DNA of 64,000 nucleotides from Aquibaculum arenosum (GTDB lineage Bacteria; Pseudomonadota; Alphaproteobacteria; Kiloniellales; DSM-21159): NCBI RefSeq assembly GCF_029222965.1, contig NZ_JARHUD010000005.1, positions 1 to 64,000 of the forward strand, read 5' to 3'. Shown piece by piece: positions 8,972 to 16,456 of this stretch (position 1 is its first letter; each line of letters starts with the position of its first letter). The notes under the pieces were generated by a model. It saw only the letters and a program-made list of their open reading frames with translations, ran no database searches and was not told where the DNA came from. The position numbers and the translations under genes were made by a program.

Positions 8972-9346
8972 ATGCGTTTCCGCTTCAAATCCATCGGCGC
9001 CCTGGCCGCCGCCGCCCTGCTGCTCGGACTCTCGGCTCCTTCCGTGGCCCAGACGGAGGCTCAGACAGAGCCTGGGGCCCCCGCGGATGGGGAGGCCGCT
9101 GTCGTGGTCGAGCTCAACAAGGTCGAGCAGCTCGATAACGCCTGCCGCGCCTACCTGCTGTTCGAGAACGGGAACAGCAGCCGCTTCGACGAGTTCCGGC
9201 TGGACCTGGTGCTCTTTGACAGCGAGGGCGTCATCGCGCGGCCGCTTCAGATGGGGCCCGAACTGTTCACGCAGCCTTGCGTGGGCGAGCAATTCATCCT
9301 GACGGTCTCCGGCAAATCCGCGAACTCCTCCGCAAAGGCGTCGTGA
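8972..9346 (+). CDS. Small secreted protein of unknown function
   Basis: This 124-aa protein has a clear Sec signal: MRFRFK, then a hydrophobic Ala/Leu stretch to about 24, then a cleavage-like SVAQ. The mature part begins with an acidic Gln/Thr/Glu linker. A compact region with two cysteines follows (NACRAYLLFENGN and FTQPCVG), which could form a disulfide. A strong ribosome site (GGGGGAGG) precedes the ATG. It lies 107 bases after the exporter gene and may belong to the same unit. The segment LVLFDSEGVIAR resembles a family of small alphaproteobacterial secreted proteins, but the last 30 residues do not, so the 3' end may be frameshifted or replaced. Confidence 0.6.
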   Translation: MRFRFKSIGALAAAALLLGLSAPSVAQTEAQTEPGAPADGEAAVVVELNKVEQLDNACRAYLLFENGNSSRFDEFRLDLVLFDSEGVIARPLQMGPELFTQPCVGEQFILTVSGKSANSSAKAS

Positions 9347-9362
9347 AATGCTACGTGCCATT

Positions 9363-9377
9363 CCATATCAGATATGG
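9363..9377. repeat. Perfect 7-bp palindrome (CCATATC-A-GATATGG)
   Basis: CCATATC, a single A, then GATATGG lies just after the small secreted protein gene. There is no T-run, so it is not a standard terminator; it could be an operator or a recombination-related site. The rest of 9347-9495 shows no gene. Confidence 0.4.
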
Positions 9378-9495
9378 CTCCAATGCAATATGGATTACAA
9401 GGCATAATCGTAGATCACGCCCCTCGGCCCCCTCAATTTCCTGGGGTTCCAGTATTGGGTGAAATGGTGCGCACTGAGTTGGCTGGCATGCGCCA

Positions 9496-11028
9496 TCAAT
9501 CATCCTCGACATAGCGCGCCATCAGGATGCGCTGCTTTTCATCCTGATAGGCGTCGAGCACGGCATTCACCCAATAGTCCATACCCTGGCGCTTTTGTGG
9601 GAGCAGTTGGCTTGCGTCATAGACGCGGCGGGTGATGGCGGCGCCCTGCTGGGCGTCGTCGCCTGCTCGCCAGCCCCGGCTGTCATTGCTGCCACCAGAG
9701 TGGGCGAGGATTGCGGACGCGCAGATGCCGGGCAAGCCTGCATCGCCGAGTGCGGTGGTAAGGCTGCGGCGAATGTCGTGGAGGGTGAACTTCGGCAGAC
9801 CTTGAAGTGGATCGGGCTCCATGTTGCGCAGGCGAGTGATCCATTGGTTGATCGCGGATTCCGCGATGGCGCGGTCATGGGGTTGCCCAGTGACACGTGA
9901 CTTGGTCGTGACGGCTGGAAACAGGAAAGCGGAGGGTGGTCGCGCCTGGGCAGCTTTTCGGTTGGGGTACAGGCCATCTTCGGCCTCCTGCATCGCCTGC
10001 TCAACTACGTGATACAAGGCGGGAGGGAAGGGCAGGGCGTGATCACGGGTCCCCTTCATTTCCTCGGCGGTGAAGTATGCGACGTGCCAGCCCTCGGCCT
10101 CGGCGTCCGGCAGAATGTTTGCTTTTCGGATCTCAGTTGCAGCGCCTTTGCGCTGCCCTGTGAGCGCGATCCACCACAGGCCCCAATAGACCCCCGTCGA
10201 AACAGTTCTGCGACCAGCGCTTCGGTGGGCTTCCGCGACCGCCAGCAGGCGACCAACCTGCCTGACCGTCAGATAAACGTCGCGAGGCTGCTCGTGATGA
10301 ACTTCCCCAACCATCGTCCATCACGGAGCCGTGTCTCTCAATCCGCTACGGGCCGAGTGATAGCGCGATGCCCAGTTAAACGCGCTGCGAATATAGGCCA
10401 CCGCGCGATTTGAACGCGTTCCACCGCTGTGCGTCAGGATGTGATCGCGCACTCGCTCGATGTCGGCCCGCTTCAGGTCAATAAGGTGGGTGTCATTGAT
10501 CCGCTCGAAAGCTGGGTTGCGCCAGAGAGAGCGGACATCTGCGATGGTGGAAGGGCTGGATTTGCGGCCTGCCCGCGGACGCGAAAGCCATTCCTCAATG
10601 AAAGCTTGTCCAAGCTCGCGCCACGTCCAGCCTTTTTCCTCGGTTGGGGTGGCAGCATCGATTGCAGCTTGGAACGCCTCTTTATCGCTTGTACCCACCC
10701 GCCGCGCGGTCAAGTAGGGCTTATGGTCGATCTTGGCATCGAGCAGCTTGCGCACCGAGTTGGCCATTTGCCTGGCTGGTTCGGGAGGAAACTCCTCCGC
10801 CAGACCGAGTGTTGCGGTTTGGCGTTTGTAGCGCAGCAGCCACTTCGCCCGTTTGCCCTCAAGGCGAAGCGCGAGGCCGGGATTGCGCAGGTCGCGCCAT
10901 TCGAAAATGTCGCGCGCACTGCGTCCCCCTGCCTCGGCCATCGCCTTGGCTTCCTTGAGGTGATGAACCGTGATGACCGTCCGGCAGCTGCCCGATTTCG
11001 TGTCTGTCGTCAAACCTTCTGACCCCAT
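9496..11028 (-). pseudogene. Tyrosine recombinase (island integrase) split by in-frame TGA
   Basis: Two open frames, 235 aa (10321-11028) and 272 aa (9496-10314), lie in the same reading frame. A single TGA at 10321-10323 separates them, followed directly by TGG ACG ATG. Together they form one phage/island integrase of normal length (about 510 aa). The catalytic residues are in the second half: Arg in LTGQRKGA, HxxR in LHDIRRS, His in LAHSGG, and the nucleophile Tyr in ITRRVYD. The first half holds the arm-binding and core-binding (SAM-like) domains. A TGG to TGA nonsense change is the simplest explanation. It sits beside the tRNA-Arg fragment, as expected for the integrase that made this island. 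Confidence 0.85.
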
Positions 11029-11213
11029 CAGATGCTTTGTAGCGGGAAAGTTCTACAAACATCCTACAAACGCTAATATATTGACAAGCCTTTTGTCCAT
11101 GGGGCTTCGAACTTTTACGAAAATTACTAAAGCACTGAAAAATCGCATATTTTAACCATTTGTTAACCTTTACCTTAGGAAATCTCAGGTCTCGGCTTAC
11201 TGCGAACTAATCA
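11029..11213. other. AT-rich upstream region of the integrase
   Basis: There is no gene here. The stretch is clearly AT-richer than its surroundings. It carries two direct CTACAAAC copies, a TTGACA hexamer at 11081-11086, and TTAACC twice near 11155-11170. This is consistent with an integrase promoter plus recombinase or excisionase arm sites. No specific site is proven. Confidence 0.45.
11053..11071. repeat. Two CTACAAAC direct repeats one helical turn apart
   Basis: CTACAAAC occurs at 11053-11060 and 11064-11071, an 11-base period, 25 bases upstream of the integrase start. The helical phasing suggests a protein-binding array such as integrase arm-type sites, an excisionase site or a repressor operator. 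Confidence 0.5.
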
Positions 11214-11267
11214 AGCAATCTGACTACGGATCAGAAGGTGGGAGTTCGACTCTTCCCGGGCGCGCCA
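11214..11267 (+). other. 3' fragment of tRNA-Arg(ACG): attachment-site remnant
   Basis: The sequence runs from the anticodon arm (TCTGA, loop CTACGGA with anticodon ACG, TCAGA) through the T arm (GGGAG, TTCGACT, CTTCC) to the 3' acceptor strand CGGGCGC, discriminator G and CCA. The D arm and the 5' acceptor strand (expected GCGCCCG) are absent upstream. It is therefore not a functional tRNA gene but the tRNA 3' half left by site-specific integration. The geometry (island DNA on the left, integrase 190 bases away) makes it the right attachment site of an island extending leftward. The intact tRNA should lie outside the window. Confidence 0.8.
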
Positions 11268-11304
11268 AAAACCCCCAGAAAACAGCCACTTAACACCAAC
11301 CCCA

Positions 11305-11329
11305 AAGCAGCCGACACAGGCTGCTTTTT
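11305..11329 (+). terminator. Rho-independent terminator after the tRNA-Arg fragment
   Basis: AGCAGCC, loop GACACA, GGCTGCT, then a run of T form a 7-bp perfect stem with a 6-base loop. It lies 38 bases after the CCA end, the expected place for the native tRNA terminator. This supports the view that chromosomal tRNA-downstream DNA resumes here. Confidence 0.7.
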
Positions 11330-11351
11330 CTATGTCGGCACTATGTCGGCA
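11330..11351. repeat. Tandem 11-bp repeat CTATGTCGGCA
   Basis: Two perfect head-to-tail copies lie immediately after the terminator. The stretch 11352-11454 shows no other feature. Confidence 0.6.
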
Positions 11352-11454
11352 AACGCCACTTCCGTTTCGGCGAAGCCGCTTGCCGGCTTCCCTGCAAGCC
11401 CCCCTCCCACAGCCATCCGCCGGGCGAGTTATTGCGCGCTGCATCGGCATCTGG

Positions 11455-11484
11455 TTGCATGCGCTTCGCTGAATTGGGTATAGA
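11455..11484 (+). promoter_or_regulatory. Possible promoter of the defence operon
   Basis: TTGCAT at 11455-11460 and TATAGA at 11479-11484 are separated by 18 bases, about 50 bases before the first gene of the five-gene unit. The match to a sigma-70 promoter is only partial, so the call is tentative. Confidence 0.3.
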
Positions 11485-11537
11485 GTTGTCATAAGGACGT
11501 GCCGTCTGGCTGTCGCTGGCGGCGCAAGGGGGGCGAG

Positions 11538-14500
11538 ATGAGCAGCGCGTTTTTTGCCGGGCCGATTTTGAACTCGCCCTACGAGCGTCCCGCCCGGCAC
11601 TGGCAGCTCGATGAGCAGGGGCAGCCCACGGGCATTGTCGAGATGGGGCGCCGGCGCAGCGCGCTGACCTCGCCCATTCCCAAGCCGCGGGCGCGGCGCG
11701 GTGGCACATCCTCCCAGGCCGACCTCCTCGCGGATGAGGCGGGTGAGATCTACAATCCCACAGAGGTCATCAACGGCATCCGCTCCGCCGTGGAGAGTTG
11801 GCGCGAGCTGCCGGAAAGCCAGTGGCAGGTCACGCCGACCACCGCGCGGCTGCTGCGCCACTGGCGCAGCCATCCCTTCGCGAACCAGAAGCCCTTTTTC
11901 TGCCAGATCGAGGCGGTGGAGACGGTGATCTGGCTGACCGAGGTGGCGCCCAAGGCCTCGCAGCAGGGCCGGCGCTTCTGGAGCCACCTGGAGGCGGCGA
12001 ACGGGGCCTCCAATCCCGAGCTGCTGCGCATGGCGCTGAAGCTCGCGACCGGTGCAGGCAAGACCACCGTGATGGCGATGCTGATCGCCTGGCACACGAT
12101 CAATTCCGTGCGGCACCCGAATGCCAAGAGGTTCACGCGCGGTTTCCTGATCGTGGCCCCCGGCATCACGATCAAGGACCGCCTGCGCGTGCTGCTGCCG
12201 AGCGATCCCGAGAGCTACTACAAGACCCGCGAGCTGGTGCCCGAGGACATGATGAATGACCTCGGCAAGGCCAAGATCGTCATCACCAACTATCACGCCT
12301 TCAAGAAGAAGCACGAGATCCCGCTCAATAAGGTGCAGCAGGCGGCGCTCAAGACCGAGCCGAAGGAGGAGAGCGACGGCGCCATGATCCGCCGGGTGGC
12401 GGGGGATCTGATGGGGTTGAAGAACGTCGTGGTCCTGAACGACGAGGCGCATCACTGCTACCGCGAGCGCGTGCTGCCCGATGACGAGCAGAAGGCGCTC
12501 AAGGGCGACGAGCTCAGCGAGGCCAAGGAGAACAACGAGGCCGCGCGCCTCTGGATCAGCGGCCTGGAGGCGGTCAAGCGCACGCTGGGCCTCAACATGG
12601 TCTATGACCTCTCCGCCACCCCCTTCTTCCTGCGCGGCTCGGGTTATCGCGAGGGCTCGCTTTTCGGCTGGGTGGTCAGCGACTTCTCACTGATGGATGC
12701 CATCGAGTGCGGCATCGTCAAGCTGCCGCGCGTGCCGATCATGGACAACGTGGCCGGCGGCGACACGCCGATGTTCCGCAACCTCTGGGAATACGTCGGC
12801 AAGAAGCTGCCGAAGAAGGGGCGCAGCGCCGGCAGAAAGCTCGATCCCCAGGACCTGCCGAATGAGCTGATTTCGGCGATCGACGCCCTCTACGGCCACT
12901 ATGAGAAGACCTACAAGGCCTGGAAGGAGGGCCCCAACCCCATCCCGGTCGATCCGGTCTTCATCGTCGTCTGCAACAACACCGCCACCTCCAAGCTGGT
13001 CTATGACTACATCTCCGGCTACCTGATCGAGCGGGAGGACGGCAATCAGCAGCTCATCGCCGGGCGCTGCCCGCTCTTTCAGAACTTCCATCCAGATGGC
13101 GTGGCGCTGCCGCGTATGCGCACGCTGCTGATCGACAGTCAGCAGCTCGAAAGCGGCGAGGCGATTAGCAAGGATTTCCGCGAGGCGGCCAGCCCGGAGA
13201 TCGAGCGCTTCAAGGAGGAGCTGATCAACCGCACCGGCGACCGCCAAGCGGCCGAGAAGGTGGATGACGCCACCATCCTGCGCGAGGTGATGAACACGGT
13301 CAGCCGGCCGGGGCAGCTCGGGGAGGGCATCCGCTGCGTCGTTTCGGTCTCCATGCTGACCGAGGGCTGGGACGCCAACACCGTCACCCACATTCTCGGC
13401 GTGCGCGCCTTCGGCACCCAGCTTCTCTGCGAGCAGGTGATCGGCCGGGCGCTGCGCCGCCAGTCCTACCAGCTTCAGGACAACGGGCTCTTTGCCGTTG
13501 AGTATGCCGACGTGCTCGGCATCCCCTTCGACTTCACGGCCCAGCCGGTGATCGCGCCGGCAAAGCGCCCCGAAAATCTGGTGCAGGTCCAGGCGCTGAG
13601 CCCGGAGCGCGATGCGGCGGAAATCCGCTTTCCCCGGGTCGAGGGCTATCGCACCGAGCTGCCGCGCGACGTGCTGCGCGCGGAGTTCAGCGAGGATTCG
13701 GCGCTGGAACTCACCCCGGATCTCGTGGGTGCGACCGAAACCATCAATTCCGGCATCATCGGGGAGCAGGTGGACCTGACCCTCGACTATCTGGGGGAGG
13801 TGCGCTCCGCAACCATCGTATTCCACCTGGCCCAGTGGATCGTCCAGCGTCGCCTGACCGAGCCGAACCAGCCGCCCAGCGTGGCGCTGATCATGCAGAT
13901 GAAGCGCATCGTGCGCCGCTGGATGAAGGAACACCTGACCTGCCTCGGCGGCACCCAGCCGGCGCAGCTTCTCTATTCCAGCATCTCCGACCGGGTCGCC
14001 GACCGCATCATGGCGGCGATCACCCGCGCGCAGGAGGGCGGGGGGCGCGTGCTCGCGCTGCTCGATCCCTATAACCGCGAAGGCACTACCCGCGGCGTGC
14101 GCTTCCTGACCAGCAAAGATCTCTACGAGACGTCATCACGCTGCCACATCAACTATGCCGTCCCTGATAGCGATTGGGAGATCGAGTTCTGCCGTGTCGC
14201 CGACCGGCATCCGCGCGTGCTGGCCTGGGTGAAGAACCACAACCTCGGCTTCGAGGTGCCCTACAGCGCCGGCGGCGAGGCGCGGCGCTACCGCCCCGAT
14301 TTCATCCTGAAGATCGATGACGGCCGCGGCGCCGAGGACCTGCTGAACCTCGTGGTCGAGATCAAGGGCTACCGGGGCGAGGACGCCAAGGACAAGGCCG
14401 AGACCATGACGACCTACTGGGTGCCCGGCGTGAACAACCTCGGCACCCTGGGCCGCTGGGCCTTCGCCGAGTTCACCGCGCGCTGGACGATCCAGAGCGA

Positions 14501-14570
14501 GTTCGCGGCCAAGATCGAGGCCTGGATTGATGAGGTTGCGGCGCAGGAGAGGGTGGGGGTTCCGGCATGA
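11538..14570 (+). CDS. Type III-like restriction helicase-nuclease (BPTD_3080-like)
   Basis: This 1010-aa SF2 helicase carries a C-terminal nuclease and is similar to type III Res subunits. I chose ATG 11538, preceded by a G-rich ribosome site; a frame opening at 11499 adds 13 residues. Walker A ATGAGKTT lies at about 170, the DEAH box NDEAHHCYRE at about 299 and helicase motif VI VIGRALRRQ at about 634. Near the C-terminus, YRPDFIL followed by VVEIKGY (about 918-944) fits a PD-(D/E)xK nuclease core. It is predicted to translocate on and cut foreign DNA lacking the partner methylation. It is the first gene of an overlapping operon; its stop overlaps the next ATG by 4 bases. Confidence 0.85.
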   Translation: MSSAFFAGPILNSPYERPARHWQLDEQGQPTGIVEMGRRRSALTSPIPKPRARRGGTSSQADLLADEAGEIYNPTEVINGIRSAVESWRELPESQWQVTPTTARLLRHWRSHPFANQKPFFCQIEAVETVIWLTEVAPKASQQGRRFWSHLEAANGASNPELLRMALKLATGAGKTTVMAMLIAWHTINSVRHPNAKRFTRGFLIVAPGITIKDRLRVLLPSDPESYYKTRELVPEDMMNDLGKAKIVITNYHAFKKKHEIPLNKVQQAALKTEPKEESDGAMIRRVAGDLMGLKNVVVLNDEAHHCYRERVLPDDEQKALKGDELSEAKENNEAARLWISGLEAVKRTLGLNMVYDLSATPFFLRGSGYREGSLFGWVVSDFSLMDAIECGIVKLPRVPIMDNVAGGDTPMFRNLWEYVGKKLPKKGRSAGRKLDPQDLPNELISAIDALYGHYEKTYKAWKEGPNPIPVDPVFIVVCNNTATSKLVYDYISGYLIEREDGNQQLIAGRCPLFQNFHPDGVALPRMRTLLIDSQQLESGEAISKDFREAASPEIERFKEELINRTGDRQAAEKVDDATILREVMNTVSRPGQLGEGIRCVVSVSMLTEGWDANTVTHILGVRAFGTQLLCEQVIGRALRRQSYQLQDNGLFAVEYADVLGIPFDFTAQPVIAPAKRPENLVQVQALSPERDAAEIRFPRVEGYRTELPRDVLRAEFSEDSALELTPDLVGATETINSGIIGEQVDLTLDYLGEVRSATIVFHLAQWIVQRRLTEPNQPPSVALIMQMKRIVRRWMKEHLTCLGGTQPAQLLYSSISDRVADRIMAAITRAQEGGGRVLALLDPYNREGTTRGVRFLTSKDLYETSSRCHINYAVPDSDWEIEFCRVADRHPRVLAWVKNHNLGFEVPYSAGGEARRYRPDFILKIDDGRGAEDLLNLVVEIKGYRGEDAKDKAETMTTYWVPGVNNLGTLGRWAFAEFTARWTIQSEFAAKIEAWIDEVAAQERVGVPA

Positions 14571-16456
14571 GCTTCGATACGACCAAGACAAGCCTGAAGG
14601 ATCTGCTGGGCCAGGTGGATGCAGGCAAGCTGCAACTGCCCGAATTTCAGCGGGACTACGTCTGGGACGAGGATGGGGTGCGCAGCCTCCTGGCGAGCAT
14701 CGCAAAGGGCTTTCCGGTGGGCGCGCTCTTGACCTTGGAGCGCGGCGGCAGCGTGGAGTTCAAGCCACGGGGTCTGCGCGGAACGCCCTACGAGCACAAG
14801 CCGGACGAGGAACAGCCTGTACCGGAGACCCTGCTGCTCGATGGGCAGCAGCGAATGACCTCTCTCTACCAGGCGATCTACTCCAGAAAGCCCGCGGAGG
14901 TCCGCACGCCCAAGGGAAAGAAGGTTCAGCGGTACTTCTATCTCGATGTGGTGGCCGCGCTGGAAGGGGCGGATTTCGAGGAGGCGATCTTTACCCTTCC
15001 GCCTGACCGGCGCGAAAAGGGTGCCTTTGGGAAGCCTGATGGGATTGATGCGTCATCGCCAGAGCTGGAGTTCGCAAATCTACTGTTTCCGCTGAACCAG
15101 ACGCTCGATCCGCAGAACTGGATTTTCGACTGCCTGGGCTACTGGATGGGGCGGCAGGAAGATCGGCGGGACATGCTCAACGAGCTCCGGAATTCGATCC
15201 TCGACAACATTCGTGACTATCAGATGCCGGTCATTCGGCTCAGCAAGGACAACAGCCGTGAAGCGGTCTGCACCGTCTTCGAGAAGGTGAACGTGGGTGG
15301 CAAGAAGCTGGATGCCTTCGAACTCGTCACCGCCATCTACGCGGCGGATCGCTTCAACCTGCGAGAGGATTGGTTCGGCAACCCCCGGGAACACCTCGTC
15401 GGCCGTTTGGAGAAGATGCGCGGCAATACCCCGAAGGATGGCGTCTTTGCCGACCTCGCGAACACCGACTTCCTGCAAGCCTGCACCGTGCTCCACACGA
15501 TGGACCTCAACGAAGAGGCTCTCGCGGAGGGCAAGACCGGCAAGGCGGTGCCAGCGATTTCCTGCCGTCGGGAAGTGATGCTGGGCCTCCCTCTCTTGGC
15601 CTACCGCAAGCATGCGGACAACGTGCAGCAGGGCTTTGTTGAAGCCGCCAAGTTTCTCAATAGCCAGAAGATCGTCTGGGGCCGCGATGTGCCCTATCCG
15701 CCGCAGATGGTGGCTCTGGCAGCCTTCTTCGCACGCTACGGCTTCAAGCTCTCCGCGCCGCAGCGGGAGAAGTTGCGGCACTGGTACTGGTCGGGTGTGC
15801 TCGGTGAGTACTACGGCAGCGCCACGGAAACGAAGATTGCGCGCGACGTGCCGCAGCTGATCGAGTGGATGGAGGATGACAAGGCAGAACCCCGCACCGT
15901 TTGGGATACCTATTTCCAGATGGATCGGCTCGACAGCCTGCGCATGCGCCTCTCCGCCGCCTACAAGGGTCTGCACGCGCTCCTGATGCGCGAGGGCTGC
16001 GAGGACTTCATCAGCGGCCAGCCGGTGGACCTGATGACGGTCTACAGCAACCCAATGGACATCCATCACATCTTTCCCCGCAAGTGGTGCGAGGAAAAAG
16101 GCCTCAACCCCAACGACTACAACAGCATCGTCAACAAGACCGCGCTCTCAGCCGCCACCAACCGGGAGATCGGCGGCGACGCCCCCTCCGACTATCTCGA
16201 GCGGATCGAGCGCAAGTACAAGTTCACCCCGGAACAGCTCGATGCCATCCTACGCACCCACCTGATCGAACCCGAGTTGCTGCGCGCCGATGATTTCGAG
16301 GGCTTCTACGTCGCCCGCAAGGAGGCGCTTGCCGAACTGGCTCAACGCGCTCAAGGCAAGGCGGTGCTTAGGGAAGACGATGAAGAGGAGGGGCTGCCGG
16401 ACGAGGAGCTGGCCGAACAGGAGGCCCAGGAAAACATGCAGGAAGCAGCCGAATAA
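14567..16456 (+). CDS. DUF262/HNH (GmrSD-like) nuclease protein
   Basis: This 629-aa protein has a DUF262 N-terminal domain with LPEFQRDYVW and LLLDGQQRMTSLY (about 88-100), the ParB-like fold with an NTPase-type DGQQR motif. Its C-terminal DUF1524-type HNH nuclease shows DIHHIFPRKWC (about 498) and NSIVNKTALS. Relatives include GmrSD, a type IV enzyme acting on glycosylated hydroxymethylcytosine, and several phage-defence effectors. Here it is translationally coupled to both the helicase-nuclease before it and the methyltransferase after it (TAATG overlap). It is thus probably an integral part of this system. Whether it reads modified bases or acts as an extra nuclease is not visible. Confidence 0.83.
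   Translation: MSFDTTKTSLKDLLGQVDAGKLQLPEFQRDYVWDEDGVRSLLASIAKGFPVGALLTLERGGSVEFKPRGLRGTPYEHKPDEEQPVPETLLLDGQQRMTSLYQAIYSRKPAEVRTPKGKKVQRYFYLDVVAALEGADFEEAIFTLPPDRREKGAFGKPDGIDASSPELEFANLLFPLNQTLDPQNWIFDCLGYWMGRQEDRRDMLNELRNSILDNIRDYQMPVIRLSKDNSREAVCTVFEKVNVGGKKLDAFELVTAIYAADRFNLREDWFGNPREHLVGRLEKMRGNTPKDGVFADLANTDFLQACTVLHTMDLNEEALAEGKTGKAVPAISCRREVMLGLPLLAYRKHADNVQQGFVEAAKFLNSQKIVWGRDVPYPPQMVALAAFFARYGFKLSAPQREKLRHWYWSGVLGEYYGSATETKIARDVPQLIEWMEDDKAEPRTVWDTYFQMDRLDSLRMRLSAAYKGLHALLMREGCEDFISGQPVDLMTVYSNPMDIHHIFPRKWCEEKGLNPNDYNSIVNKTALSAATNREIGGDAPSDYLERIERKYKFTPEQLDAILRTHLIEPELLRADDFEGFYVARKEALAELAQRAQGKAVLREDDEEEGLPDEELAEQEAQENMQEAAE

Noticed and set aside
10321-10323. Selenocysteine or programmed readthrough at the integrase TGA
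   Set aside because: No SECIS-like hairpin or other readthrough signal is evident, and selenocysteine is not known in integrases; a nonsense mutation is simpler.
11214-11267. A functional tRNA-Arg gene
   Set aside because: The 5' acceptor strand, D arm and start are missing; only the 3' half is present.
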